NCBI GenBank assembly: GCA_030457765.1
Contig: JAKDUK010000003.1
Coordinates: 62,001 to 126,000 of the forward strand
Reading direction: 5' to 3'
Length of the DNA stretch: 64,000 nt
From: Marinobacter sp.
Lineage (GTDB): Bacteria > Pseudomonadota > Gammaproteobacteria > Pseudomonadales > Oleiphilaceae
Shown here: positions 1 to 9,696 of the stretch, one piece after another
Numbering within the stretch: the first letter of the stretch is position 1
Layout of the letters: every line of letters begins with the position of its first letter
The notes under the pieces: generated by a model
Told to the model about the DNA's origin: nothing
What the model saw: the letters and a program-made list of their open reading frames with translations, nothing else
Databases searched by the model: none
Made by a program: the position numbers and the translations under genes

Positions 1-1266
1 ATCAACCGCTACAGCCCCGAGCCGGCATCACAACAACTACGCCAAACTGTTTTGCGCCAAGCCATCGCCCAGCAAGCGATGGGTTTTGCCGACCTGGCCG
101 GCAAAAGCGGCGCCATTCTTGCCGAAACAGTTGGCAGCCTAACATTGATCACCGGTCTGCCCGCCTTGTGGTTTGGATACGATGAAGGCAGCCTCGTTCT
201 GCTCTCTAGCACCACTGGAAAACACCCGCATTTAGCTGTAACCGCCCAGCCCGGCGGCAGCGTACTTACCGAAGCTTTCACTTGCCAAACACCCAGCAGC
301 CTGGATGAACGCGCACCAACCGTGCTCGACCGCCAGCTTTTATCGCTGCTACGTACTCGCTCACTGACGGCCACGCCGGTCATCACTGATGACAACTGCC
401 CTGGCGTATTTGTGCTGGGAACCGACGGTCATACGCCCGCTACAACCACCCATCTTATGCACTTATTTATTCGGCAGCTGTCCACGGTTCTTCAGGCGAA
501 AAAGCCGGGCCCCGCGAACGAAACAGGCGCAGCCCAAGCCAATCAGACGACTGCCACCGAAATACTTCGTAGACAAGTGCATGAAATCAGTAACCCCCTG
601 ACCATAATACGGCAGTACATTTACCAGTTACGAAACCGACTTGATGCCCCAGACGCACAGGAAGAGCTGGCCATTATTCAGGAAGAATTAGACCGCGCCA
701 GCAGCCTGTTGCTGCAGATGAGTCAGGACACGACCGGCGATACACAGGAAGAAAGATGCAATCTCAATAAAGAATTGCAAAGCCTGGCCCGATTGTTTGA
801 AGACAGTCTTTTCAGTGACAGCAGGCTGCATCTTAACGTGCTAATGTGTAGTACGCCGACATTTATTTTTGCCGGGCCATCAGCTGTCCGCCAAATTGTC
901 ATTAATCTGGTTCGAAATGCTGCTGAGAGTCTGCCGAATGAAGGCGGCACCGTTACAATCAAAACATCAGCCCCGGTATGGCAAGAGAGCCGAAACTGGG
1001 TAGAGATAGAAGTGACCGATACAGGCACCGGCCTGCCCGAGGCGGTAAAAGACGCTCTGTTCACACCGGGTAACACAACAAAAGGAGAAGGCCACAGCGG
1101 GTTGGGCCTGAGTATTGTGAAGCAACTTGTTGATGACATGGAAGGGATTGTTTCTTGCCATACGGGGCAAAACGGCACCACTTTCCGTATTTTGCTACCG
1201 GCGGCTACACGAGAAAAAACACATGTCACTGACAAAGTAGAGCGAACACAAATCGATGGCTTCTGA
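1..1266 (+). CDS. Sensor histidine kinase, C-terminal part (left end cut by window)
   Basis: The reading frame is open to the first base, so the true start lies outside the window; the first in-window start codon is a TTG at 52. Roughly the first 170 residues look like the end of an HDOD-type helical region followed by a GAF-like sensor. The kinase core is clear: an H-box HEISNP with the phospho-accepting His near codon 194 of the fragment, an N-box NLVRNAAESL, a G1 box DTGTGLP and a G2 box GHSGLGLS. It should autophosphorylate and pass phosphate to a receiver. Its 3' end overlaps the next gene, a receiver-GGDEF-EAL protein, by 11 nt, so the two very likely form one two-component system. The signal sensed cannot be read. 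Kinase identity is secure; the HDOD/GAF assignment is tentative. Confidence 0.85.
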   Translation: MNRYSPEPASQQLRQTVLRQAIAQQAMGFADLAGKSGAILAETVGSLTLITGLPALWFGYDEGSLVLLSSTTGKHPHLAVTAQPGGSVLTEAFTCQTPSSLDERAPTVLDRQLLSLLRTRSLTATPVITDDNCPGVFVLGTDGHTPATTTHLMHLFIRQLSTVLQAKKPGPANETGAAQANQTTATEILRRQVHEISNPLTIIRQYIYQLRNRLDAPDAQEELAIIQEELDRASSLLLQMSQDTTGDTQEERCNLNKELQSLARLFEDSLFSDSRLHLNVLMCSTPTFIFAGPSAVRQIVINLVRNAAESLPNEGGTVTIKTSAPVWQESRNWVEIEVTDTGTGLPEAVKDALFTPGNTTKGEGHSGLGLSIVKQLVDDMEGIVSCHTGQNGTTFRILLPAATREKTHVTDKVERTQIDGF

Positions 1267-3433
1267 ACCGTCCTACAGGCACTTCTCGCAGCAAATGTCA
1301 GCGCGTATCCTGGTCGTTGATGACGAGCCACGCCTGGTGAGTTCATTGGCAGCTTTGTTATGCGGCTACGGCTATGATGCCACCGAGGCCTATGGTGGGA
1401 AACACGCCTGTAAATTGATAGACAGCCAGCATTTCGACCTTGCCTTGCTGGACTTGCGCATGCCGGACGTCGACGGCTTTACTGTTATGGCTCATCTTGA
1501 ACACCTGCAGCCAGAGTGCGGAACCATCGTAATCAGTGGCGAAAGCTCATTTACAGCTGTCAGTCGGGCACTCCGCCGCGGGGCTCTGGACTACATTCGC
1601 AAGCCGTTTGATCCAGAGGAATTAATCGCCACCGTGAAAGGCGTCGTTGGCAAGCAATCGCTGGTCAAATCCCATGAGGACATACAAGGGCGACTTGAAA
1701 AATCGGAAGCCCTTCATCGTTACATTGTAAACAGCTCGCCAGATATTGTTTTCATGCTCCAGGCCGATGGGCGTTTTTGCTTTATTAATAGCAAAATTGA
1801 AAGTCTATTGGGCTACCAACCAGCTGAGCTTTGTGGGCGTCACTTCAGACACCTACTGGACGACCGCGATGTTGCCAAAGGTATATACGCGCTCAATGCA
1901 CCGGATATCAGCGCAGACAACCCCCGCACTCTTGAAATGCGCCTCAAAACCCGCGGTAGCCGAAAGGCCACGCGATATTTTGAAATTACGGCCTTCCCCA
2001 TCGACCCCCAAACATGGACACCTAGCGGTGACGCCCAGGGTGGTGGCAGCGGCCGAAACGCCAGCTACTACGGAACAGCCCGTGACGTTACAGAACGCAA
2101 AGAAGCTGAAGCGTTTATCAATTTCCAGGCTTATCACGACCTGCTCACGCGCCTCCCTAACCGAGCCCTGTTCAAAGATCGCGTAGAGCTGGCCATTACC
2201 CATGCAAGCCGCGAGAAGCAAAAACTGGCAGTCATGTTTCTGGATCTTGACCGCTTCAAAATTATTAACGACACCCTTGGGCATGCCATGGGTGACCAAT
2301 TGCTGCAAGCCGTAACCCAGCGCCTCGAACGCTGCCTTCGTAAGGGCGATACACTGTCACGGTTTGGCGGCGATGAGTTCACCCTGCTGCTGCCCTGTGT
2401 TCATGGCCAGGAAGATGCAAGCCAGATCGCCAGAAAGCTCATAAAAACGTTAAAAGCGCCGTTTGTTTTAGGCAAACATGAGGTGTTTGTGGGCGTCAGC
2501 ATTGGTATCGCTATTTATCCAGACGCCGGCAAGAGCATGGACCAACTTATCCAGAACGCCGATATTGCCATGTACCATGTTAAAGTCCGGGGTAAAGACA
2601 GCTACCGCTTTTTTTCAGAGAGCATGAGCATACATAGCACTCACCGCTTGCACCTTGAGCGAGATCTGCGCCTGGCACTTAAAAGAGGTGAGTTGCGGGT
2701 GTTTTACCAACCCCAGGTTTGTGCAAATACAAATCGAATTGTAGGGCTCGAAGCTTTAGTGCGCTGGCAACACCCTGAACGCGGCTTGCTCTACCCCAGA
2801 GATTTCCTTGGTCTAGCGGAAGAAACCAAATTAATTAGCCAACTTAGCGAACAGGTGTTGGATCAAGCCTGCAAGGATGTTGGCCGCTGGATTCGGTCAG
2901 GCCACACGAACCTTCGTTTAGCCGTTAATCTTTCACCTATTGAGGTAGAGCACCCCCGATTTGTAGAAACCTTAATAGAGCGCATTAACGCAAACCGGTT
3001 CCCTGCAGGCAATCTGGAAATAGAAATCACCGAAAATGTGATCATGAATGACCTGGAAAAAATCAGCCAAACGCTTCGGGAGCTGGCAGACCAGGGCGTT
3101 CGTATCGCTATCGACGACTTTGGTACCGGGTATTCATCACTTAACTACTTGCACCGGCTGCCTATCCATACCTTGAAAGTGGACCAGTCTTTTGTGAAAG
3201 CTATTCGCGGTGGCGTGGATGACGCTTGTATAGTTAACGCCATTGTAGCCATGGCCCATGGCTTGAAGCTGGAGATCGTCGCCGAAGGCGTAGAAACAAA
3301 AGACCAGTTGCAGTACCTGCGCACCCTTGGATGCCAGCAAGTACAAGGCTTTTTTTATGGACCGGCTCAGCCGGCTGCAGATATCAGCAAACTGTTAACA
3401 CAACCTTCGGTTCGCGTGGCCCTGCCCGGCTAG
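1256..3433 (+). CDS. Response regulator with REC-PAS-GGDEF-EAL domains (c-di-GMP turnover)
   Basis: A 725-residue protein. Domain order: receiver (about 15-130, acceptor Asp about 66 in LLDLRMPD), PAS (about 150-280), diguanylate cyclase with intact GGDEF (371-375) preceded by an RxxD inhibitory site (RKGD), then an EAL domain. The EAL signature (EALVRW, from about 499) and metal-binding motifs (LEIEITEN, IDDFGTG, VAEGVET) are all intact, so both cyclase and phosphodiesterase activity are possible. It overlaps the upstream kinase gene by 11 nt and is probably its phosphorylation target, linking the kinase signal to c-di-GMP level. The start is the ATG at 1256; an internal ATG at 1295 (protein beginning MSARIL) would also keep the whole receiver, and neither has a strong Shine-Dalgarno sequence. 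Confidence 0.93.
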   Translation: MASEPSYRHFSQQMSARILVVDDEPRLVSSLAALLCGYGYDATEAYGGKHACKLIDSQHFDLALLDLRMPDVDGFTVMAHLEHLQPECGTIVISGESSFTAVSRALRRGALDYIRKPFDPEELIATVKGVVGKQSLVKSHEDIQGRLEKSEALHRYIVNSSPDIVFMLQADGRFCFINSKIESLLGYQPAELCGRHFRHLLDDRDVAKGIYALNAPDISADNPRTLEMRLKTRGSRKATRYFEITAFPIDPQTWTPSGDAQGGGSGRNASYYGTARDVTERKEAEAFINFQAYHDLLTRLPNRALFKDRVELAITHASREKQKLAVMFLDLDRFKIINDTLGHAMGDQLLQAVTQRLERCLRKGDTLSRFGGDEFTLLLPCVHGQEDASQIARKLIKTLKAPFVLGKHEVFVGVSIGIAIYPDAGKSMDQLIQNADIAMYHVKVRGKDSYRFFSESMSIHSTHRLHLERDLRLALKRGELRVFYQPQVCANTNRIVGLEALVRWQHPERGLLYPRDFLGLAEETKLISQLSEQVLDQACKDVGRWIRSGHTNLRLAVNLSPIEVEHPRFVETLIERINANRFPAGNLEIEITENVIMNDLEKISQTLRELADQGVRIAIDDFGTGYSSLNYLHRLPIHTLKVDQSFVKAIRGGVDDACIVNAIVAMAHGLKLEIVAEGVETKDQLQYLRTLGCQQVQGFFYGPAQPAADISKLLTQPSVRVALPG

Positions 3434-3681
3434 TTAGCAAATCGCACCCACCGAACATTGTCCTACACTCCGAGCGCAAACCTTGACCCTGTTTGCAAAG
3501 TATTGCATTGCGTTAACTTGTGTATCCGGAAATGCGCATTGCTGCACATAATTCCCCCGCCCCGTTCACTAAGCTCGGATTCATAAGGCATTGACCACCG
3601 AAACACCGGACACCTGTCGTCAGGGCAAAAAGACAATAACGGTGGCAGCCTACCAGCTAACAAGAACAGGCAACCGTCATC

Positions 3682-4335
3682 ATGCGCGACAAGTACCGTT
3701 ACATCGGCCCCGTATACGATTACCTCAGCAACCTCTATAGCGGCAAAAATATCCACCATTGCAAAACAGCCATGCTGGACGTGGAAACCGTAAAGCCCGG
3801 TGACCGTATTCTTTTCGCCGGTGTAGGCCATGGCCGTGATGCTATACGCGCAGCGGAACTGGGCGCCGATGTCACGGTGGTAGACCTGTCCGAAACCATG
3901 CTCCGAAAATTTGCAGAAGCTCAAGAAAGCGAAGCCCCGCACCTGACTATTCACCGCATCCACAGCGACATTATGAAAGTACAGGAGTTTGGCCAATACG
4001 ATATGGTTGTTGCCAACTTTTTCCTTAATGTCTTCGATGAAACCATGATGGTGCAGGTTCTGAAGCACCTGATTCAGCTTGGAAAGGCCGATGCCAACAT
4101 TGTTGTGGGCGACTTCTGCTACCCAACCGGCAACGTGTTCTCGCGCATGTTCAAAAAAATGTACTGGTACATGGCAGTGTTCACATTCTGGCTGTTTGCC
4201 AACAATGCCTTTCACAAGATCTACAACTACCCAGAACACATGCAGCGCCTGGGCCTTGAGGTCACAGAGAAAAAACATTTCAAATTGATGAATATGAACT
4301 GCTACTGGTCAATTCTCGGCCGCAAGCAGGCGTAA
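3682..4335 (+). CDS. Class I SAM-dependent methyltransferase, substrate unknown
   Basis: A 217-residue protein with a Rossmann-type methyltransferase core. The SAM-binding motif I appears as LFAGVGHGRDA (about 45-55), followed by an acidic strand end VTVVDLSE and a DMVVANF motif IV. The N-terminus (YRYIGPVYDYLSNLY) resembles small-molecule or lipid methyltransferases of the UbiE/PmtA type. The C-terminal part has a hydrophobic aromatic stretch (about 153-172, MYWYMAVFTFWLF) that could contact membrane, which would suit a lipid substrate; this is inference. It lies 40 nt upstream of a DUF2156 gene on the same strand, probably co-transcribed. A 248-nt gap separates it from the upstream GGDEF-EAL gene. 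No specific name is justified. Confidence 0.8.
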   Translation: MRDKYRYIGPVYDYLSNLYSGKNIHHCKTAMLDVETVKPGDRILFAGVGHGRDAIRAAELGADVTVVDLSETMLRKFAEAQESEAPHLTIHRIHSDIMKVQEFGQYDMVVANFFLNVFDETMMVQVLKHLIQLGKADANIVVGDFCYPTGNVFSRMFKKMYWYMAVFTFWLFANNAFHKIYNYPEHMQRLGLEVTEKKHFKLMNMNCYWSILGRKQA

Positions 4336-4375
4336 CCGGCCGCCTGCCAGACAATAATAATCGGGGAGAACCACT

Positions 4376-5383
4376 ATGTCGGAACAAACTTTTGCACTCG
4401 GGCAAACCCAGGAATTTGAAAGCACTGCGTTTACCTTCGCCGAGAGAATAAGTTATCTGAAACAATTTGGAGCCCATTCCCAGTCCTTCTCTACGCTGCA
4501 AGAGGGCATGGAGTACTTTGATGCCCCCGGCCTGGGGTACGTGGCCTATATGCGCAAGTGGGGCTGCATATTTGTCCTGTCTGATCCTGTGTGTGCCCCG
4601 GAAAACTTCGGTGAGATTCTTGAACAGTTTCACAAGCGTTACCCCAATGCGTCCTATATTCAGGTCTCAAAATCCGTGGTCGACTTCATGCACCTACGCT
4701 TTGGGCTTTATGGAACACAGTGGGGCAGCGAATCCCGTATTAACCTGGGCAAGTGGTCTCTTAGCGGCAAGAAAAAGCAGATTTTACGCACGGCGCTGAA
4801 TCAGGCTGAAAAATGCGGGATAACGGTTCAGGAACGGTTCAGCGACGACCACACCCGTGAGATCTCGGAGGCCTGGATTCGTACCCGTAAATGCAAAAGT
4901 AACGAGATCCGATTCCTGATCCGCCCCATGGAGATGGAATACCGCGAGAACGAACGTCGTTTCTATGCATATCAGGACGGTAAGGCTGTGGGGTTTATCT
5001 ACTTTGACCCGATTTATCGCAACAACGAAATTATCAGCTATGTGCCCAACATTTCCCGCGCCAACGCCAATTTTCGGCAGGGTGTTTTTTACACCCTGAT
5101 GGCACATGCCATGGAGGCGTTCAAGGCGGAGGGCGTTCCCTACCTGGACCTGGGTCTTATCCCACTGTCTCTTGATTCGACAACAGAGCACCAGGAAAGC
5201 CCGATTCTGAAACGGATTCTGCACAGCCTCTACAACAGAGGAAACTCTCTTTATAACTTTAAGGGGCTGGAGTTTACAAAATCACGGTTCCGAGGCGACA
5301 ATTTTAAAACCTACTGTTGTCACAAGCGGGGCCTTCCGGCGTGGGAGTTTCTCGTCATGTTCAAGCTAACCCAGATATTATAA
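4376..5383 (+). CDS. DUF2156 (phosphatidylglycerol lysyltransferase C-terminal-like) protein
   Basis: A 335-residue soluble protein matching the DUF2156 fold, a tandem GNAT-like domain that forms the catalytic part of MprF/LPG synthase, which moves an aminoacyl group from aminoacyl-tRNA to phosphatidylglycerol. Recognisable features are GYVAYMRKWG and VLSDPVCAP in the first half and, near the end, YLDLGLIPLS and FKGLEFTKSRFRG, typical of this family's C-terminus. The transmembrane flippase part of full MprF is absent. The ATG is preceded by GGGGAG at good spacing. It follows a methyltransferase gene by 40 nt, and its last bases overlap the end of convergent murI by 6 nt. Which acyl or aminoacyl donor and which acceptor it uses cannot be read. 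Confidence 0.8.
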   Translation: MSEQTFALGQTQEFESTAFTFAERISYLKQFGAHSQSFSTLQEGMEYFDAPGLGYVAYMRKWGCIFVLSDPVCAPENFGEILEQFHKRYPNASYIQVSKSVVDFMHLRFGLYGTQWGSESRINLGKWSLSGKKKQILRTALNQAEKCGITVQERFSDDHTREISEAWIRTRKCKSNEIRFLIRPMEMEYRENERRFYAYQDGKAVGFIYFDPIYRNNEIISYVPNISRANANFRQGVFYTLMAHAMEAFKAEGVPYLDLGLIPLSLDSTTEHQESPILKRILHSLYNRGNSLYNFKGLEFTKSRFRGDNFKTYCCHKRGLPAWEFLVMFKLTQIL

Positions 5384-6226
5384 TTTTCCGGGTTGGGGTT
5401 TTCCGGGCCAATTGTCGGTAATCGCACACGGCTGCATACCCAGACCTGTCATAAAGGCTGTGACACCTTCTGGTGTGTCACCAGAGAACAAGACCTCAAT
5501 CACGGAATCACAAGGTTCACCGCCTTGTTCACGTGCTTTCACAGGCTTACCCGCCTGTGCCAGAAGAAACTCTACACGGCGTGCAATGGCTTCTCCTGAA
5601 TCCACCCAAAATTTTACCTGTGGCAGGCTCGCTTTGAGGCTATCCAGTAAAAGTGGATAATGTGTGCAGCCAAGAACAACCGTATCAACCGCCGAATCTC
5701 GCAGACCCACAACGGCATCATCAAGCTCAGCCTGCGGCACAGCCAAACCCCGAGCCAAGCCCTCAGCCCATTGCACCAGTCCTGGGTGTCCCACTCGTGC
5801 AATCTGACAACCTGCAGCAAACTCTTCAATCAGCTGGTTTATATAGGGCCGGCGTACAGTTGCCGGAGTCGCCAGCAGACCGATTCGGCGGTTCAACGTT
5901 TTCATGGCCGCGGGCTTCAATGCTGGCACTACACCAACCACAGGAACATCTGTTGTGTCCCGCAAGTGCGGTAAAGCGATGGTGCTAGCAGTGTTGCAGG
6001 CAATCACAATGGCATCACAGGGGTATTGTTCAAGTGCCCCCGAAATGAGAGTACAACAGCGCTCAATCACTACAGAGTCCGGCTGATCCCCGTAGGGAAA
6101 AGCCGCATTATCGGCCAGGTATACAATAGACACATGCGGCATGGCTTCATGAACACAGGCGGCCACACTCAGACCGCCCACACCAGAATCAAAAATCAGA
6201 ATTCTGGGCGCATCAGGAATACTCAA
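5378..6226 (-). CDS. murI: Glutamate racemase
   Basis: Interconverts L- and D-glutamate, supplying D-Glu for peptidoglycan. The 282-residue length is usual. The two catalytic cysteines are visible in IACNTAST (first half) and GCTHYPLL (second half), and the N-terminus carries the family signature IFDSGVGGLSV. Its start overlaps the end of nudC by 4 nt (ATGA type), so the two are translationally coupled, with nudC first. The 3' end overlaps the convergent DUF2156 gene by 6 nt, leaving no room for a separate terminator. Confidence 0.97.
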   Translation of the reverse strand: MSIPDAPRILIFDSGVGGLSVAACVHEAMPHVSIVYLADNAAFPYGDQPDSVVIERCCTLISGALEQYPCDAIVIACNTASTIALPHLRDTTDVPVVGVVPALKPAAMKTLNRRIGLLATPATVRRPYINQLIEEFAAGCQIARVGHPGLVQWAEGLARGLAVPQAELDDAVVGLRDSAVDTVVLGCTHYPLLLDSLKASLPQVKFWVDSGEAIARRVEFLLAQAGKPVKAREQGGEPCDSVIEVLFSGDTPEGVTAFMTGLGMQPCAITDNWPGKPQPGKL

Positions 6227-7050
6227 GACCCGACGCCTCCACCGGCGATCTTTTTTTCCATATCGCGTATCAAACGCCCCGAAATAGTCGTGTCTGGTGG
6301 TATTGGCGGTCTGCTGCCTGGCAAAAACCAGCCGGCATCCGCTAACTCGTCTTCCTGAAGAACCAAATCTCCGCCAACATAATCGGCGAAAAAACCTGCC
6401 ATTAACTGATGTGGAAAAGGCCAGGGCTGGGAAGCCTGGTAGCGAATATTGGCCACATCCAGACCGGTTTCCTCTTTCACCTCACGGGCAACCGCCGACT
6501 CCAGGCTCTCGCCTGGCTCAACAAAACCCGCGATCAAGCTATAGAAATGGCGCTTAGCGTGAGATGATTTTGCCAGCAGGTAACGACCCTCTTTGCGAAT
6601 AACCACAATTACGCAGGGGGCAAGTCGTGGGTACCACGGAATATTGCAGCTACTGCACCACTTTGCCCGCTCCCGCGGGTGAAATCCGGTTCCGCCACCG
6701 CACCGACCGCAGTATTTATGGTCCTGAAACCACTGCCACACCTGAAAACCAGTACTGAGCATGGCCGCTGGCACGTCGCTGATCATCATCAGCGCATCCC
6801 GCAGGGGGACAATGCTTTGGTTTACAATCAAAGCTTCTGGCACTTGCGTTACAAAAACCTGGCGCCCATCGGCGCTTCCCAGGGAGACAAAACCGGCGCA
6901 TTCACCATTGCCAGGAATGCTTTCCAGAGGCTGTAGCCAGCCCCTGTCAGGCTTGAGAATTCCAGAGCCAGACAGCGCCAACACAAGATCACCCTGCTCC
7001 GGCGCCCTGGTTGTCCAGCCGGGGCTCCAATGAATCGTTGATGTCGCCAT
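6223..7050 (-). CDS. nudC: NADH pyrophosphatase / NAD-cap RNA hydrolase
   Basis: A Nudix hydrolase that cleaves NADH to NMNH and AMP and, in the E. coli family member, removes NAD caps from RNA. The 275-residue protein has a four-cysteine zinc ribbon (CGRC ... CSSC, about 115-135), a Nudix box beginning GFVEPGES with REVKEETG as the metal-binding part, and the NudC-specific SQPWPFPH motif just after it. Together these distinguish it from other Nudix enzymes. First gene of a two-gene unit with murI (4-nt overlap). It is divergent from plsB, with about 140 nt between the two start codons. Confidence 0.96.
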   Translation of the reverse strand: MATSTIHWSPGWTTRAPEQGDLVLALSGSGILKPDRGWLQPLESIPGNGECAGFVSLGSADGRQVFVTQVPEALIVNQSIVPLRDALMMISDVPAAMLSTGFQVWQWFQDHKYCGRCGGGTGFHPRERAKWCSSCNIPWYPRLAPCVIVVIRKEGRYLLAKSSHAKRHFYSLIAGFVEPGESLESAVAREVKEETGLDVANIRYQASQPWPFPHQLMAGFFADYVGGDLVLQEDELADAGWFLPGSRPPIPPDTTISGRLIRDMEKKIAGGGVGS

Positions 7051-7190
7051 GTGCCATCGTACCTTGGTGATAAACGTGCCAAACAGGAATGTAACATACA
7101 GCGGTACCTATCAAGAACGCTGTCGTGGCTTTCCGGCTACTGCTCAACCAAGTAAACTTAGCGCCTGTTTTTTTATCAGAGCGACATTTT

Positions 7191-9659
7191 ATGCGTCTTT
7201 ATCAGGGTATTCGGAGTCTGATCCTGACCTTTTTTCGGAAGATTCTGTTTCTGTGGGTCAGAACAGATGTCAGCGGCAACAGCGTCGAAGCCTTGGGACT
7301 GTCGTCCGACAAACCGGTTTGTTATGTACTGCAGTACAGTTCGCTGTCTAGTCGCTTGGTTCTTGAGCAGGAAGTGATACGAGCGCAACTGCCTGGCGCT
7401 ACGACGTCGCTCCCGGTGAAGAACGGCCCTGCGCACTCGTTCTTTTTCTTATATCGCCGTATTGGCGGGCTATTCCGCAAGCGCCAGACACCAGTTTCCA
7501 CCTCAGAGTTCCAAGCGCTGGTGCGCTACGGCCTTGAAAACCCTGAGCAAGATGTGCAGGTTGTTCCGGTGTCCCTGTTTTGGGGCCGCTCTCCAGATAA
7601 AGAAAAATCTCTGGTAAAAATATTACTATCAGACACCTGGGCTGTAGCAGGCCGGCTACAGAAGTTTTTGATTATATTAGTGCACGGTCGCAATACCTAC
7701 GTGCAGTTCAACAAGCCGCTTTCCTTAAAGCAGGTTATAGATGAATATCGTCACAGCGAAGAGCGCGCCAATCGCAAGGTTGCACGTATTTTGCGCACTC
7801 ATTTCCGTAAGGTTAGACAAGCTGTTGTGGGCCCGGACTTGTCTCATAGACGAACACTCGTAGGAGGCTTGATTAGAACCCAGGCAGTGAAAGAAGCCAT
7901 CCGAGAAACAGCAGTCAAAGAAGACATAGCGCCAGAAAAAGCACGCGCCAGAGCCTACAAATATGCCGATGAGATTGCCGCTAGCATGTCTATTACCGCC
8001 ATCCGTATCTTTGAGGTGGCGCTAGCTTGGTTGTGGAACCGCCTTTATAAAGGCATTGCGGTTAACAATATTGAAGTGGTGAAAAAGACAGCACAGGACA
8101 ATGCTGTGGTGTACGTACCCTGTCACCGTTCCCACGTTGATTACCTACTGCTATCTTACGTGCTCTACAAAAACGGCTTGATGCCCCCACACATTGCAGC
8201 CGGCATCAACCTGAACATGCCGATTTTAGGGCCTATCCTGCGCCGGGGCGGGGCTTTTTTTATGCGCCGCAGCTTCCGGGATAACCCACTGTACGCAACG
8301 GTTTTCAATGAATACATGCATGTGATGTTTTCCCGAGGCTACTCAGTGGAGTACTTTGTGGAAGGTGGCCGTAGCCGCACCGGGCGAATGCTAAAGCCGC
8401 GCCCAGGCATGCTTTCCATGACAGTACGCAGCTTCCTGCGTGATAGCCGCAAACCAATTGTGTTTATTCCCGTATACATCGGCTATGAAAAGGTCATGGA
8501 GGGGCGCTCTTACCTTGGGGAGCTCAGAGGCAAAAAGAAGCAGAAAGAAAGCGTATTTGGTCTGGCTAAAACCGCTCGTAAACTCAGCAGTTCCTTTGGC
8601 CGCGTGGCGCTTAACTTTGGCGAAGCCATACACCTGTCTGAAGTACTCGACGATGTCCACAGTAGCTGGCGTGACGAGGCTTACGACTCTGAGTATCGCC
8701 CGGCCTGGTTAAACCATGCCGTATCCGAGTTGTCACGGCGGGTTGCCTCCCATATCAATGCATCTGTTGCCGTTAACCCGATTGGCATGATCGCAACAGT
8801 ACTGCTTGGCACAGAGAGATTAGCTATGGATGAGAGCCAGCTAATTCGCCTGGCAGATCAATATGCAGATCTGCTAAGGGCCTTTCCCTATGCCGAAACC
8901 GTCACTTTACCCGAAGGTAGTGGCAAAGATTGGGTCGCTTACTGCGAGTCCATGGGCCTGATCTCACGCCAGCCCCAAAAACTGGGAGATATTATTGGGC
9001 TGGAAGGCAGCAACGCCACTTTAATGACCTATTATCGGAATAATATTCAGCACCTTTTCGCCTTGCCAGCACTAGTAGCCAGTCTATTCGAGAACAAAGG
9101 TTCCCTTGCCAGAGAGAGAATCGTCGATCTCGCCAGTGTGGCCTACCCCTATCTGCAGTCAGAATTATTCCTGAAGTATCAGCCCGACGAAGCCAGGGCA
9201 GTTATCAATCGATGGATTGATGTTCTTGTAGACCAGGGCTTGCTGTTAGCTCAGGGCAACGAACGGATAGCGCGACCAGAAGCTGGCACAGAAGCCATGT
9301 TGCGCCTGCGGGTTCTGTCGCGGTTCATCATCCAAACAGTGGAACGTTACCATATTGCTTTAGGCATACTACGCAAATATGGCTCGGGCAAGATCACCGC
9401 TGCGGAACTGGAAGAGCAGAGCACGCTGCTCGCAGAACGTATGTCTATATTGTTCGGGCTGAACGCGCCCGAGTTTTTTGATAAAACACTGTTCCGCAAC
9501 TTCATTGCCAATATGCAAAAAAACCGCGTGATCACTACAGATGACGAAGGGCTACTGCGCTATGGCGAAGGCCTGGATGAAGTGGCCGACGATGCGCGAT
9601 TGGTGCTGAGTGTGGAGAAGCGTCAGGCCATTCAGCAAGTAACTATGCTGGGCGTTTAA
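7191..9659 (+). CDS. plsB: Glycerol-3-phosphate 1-O-acyltransferase
   Basis: Makes lysophosphatidate from glycerol-3-phosphate and acyl-ACP/CoA, the first committed step of phospholipid synthesis, at the inner membrane. The HX4D acyltransferase motif is HRSHVD in the context VPCHRSHVDYLL; glycerol-3-phosphate binding motifs RRGGAFF and VEGGRSRTGR follow, and FIPVYIGYE is motif IV. From the ATG at 7191 the protein has 822 residues, close to E. coli PlsB (807), and its N-terminus lines up with that protein. An in-frame ATG at 7125 would add 22 residues with no counterpart in the family. Neither start has a strong ribosome binding site, so the start is a length-based choice. Confidence 0.96.
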   Translation: MRLYQGIRSLILTFFRKILFLWVRTDVSGNSVEALGLSSDKPVCYVLQYSSLSSRLVLEQEVIRAQLPGATTSLPVKNGPAHSFFFLYRRIGGLFRKRQTPVSTSEFQALVRYGLENPEQDVQVVPVSLFWGRSPDKEKSLVKILLSDTWAVAGRLQKFLIILVHGRNTYVQFNKPLSLKQVIDEYRHSEERANRKVARILRTHFRKVRQAVVGPDLSHRRTLVGGLIRTQAVKEAIRETAVKEDIAPEKARARAYKYADEIAASMSITAIRIFEVALAWLWNRLYKGIAVNNIEVVKKTAQDNAVVYVPCHRSHVDYLLLSYVLYKNGLMPPHIAAGINLNMPILGPILRRGGAFFMRRSFRDNPLYATVFNEYMHVMFSRGYSVEYFVEGGRSRTGRMLKPRPGMLSMTVRSFLRDSRKPIVFIPVYIGYEKVMEGRSYLGELRGKKKQKESVFGLAKTARKLSSSFGRVALNFGEAIHLSEVLDDVHSSWRDEAYDSEYRPAWLNHAVSELSRRVASHINASVAVNPIGMIATVLLGTERLAMDESQLIRLADQYADLLRAFPYAETVTLPEGSGKDWVAYCESMGLISRQPQKLGDIIGLEGSNATLMTYYRNNIQHLFALPALVASLFENKGSLARERIVDLASVAYPYLQSELFLKYQPDEARAVINRWIDVLVDQGLLLAQGNERIARPEAGTEAMLRLRVLSRFIIQTVERYHIALGILRKYGSGKITAAELEEQSTLLAERMSILFGLNAPEFFDKTLFRNFIANMQKNRVITTDDEGLLRYGEGLDEVADDARLVLSVEKRQAIQQVTMLGV

Positions 9660-9696
9660 GGAACCTTGAATATTGCCTGGTGCTGGTAGAAGACCG

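Noticed and set aside
723..1346. Long minus-strand reading frame opposite the sensor kinase
   Set aside because: Runs antisense to a clearly conserved kinase core and matches no known family; a shadow of the real frame.
3463..4278. 271-codon minus-strand frame opposite the methyltransferase
   Set aside because: The plus-strand methyltransferase has clear SAM motifs; the antisense frame has no recognisable domain.
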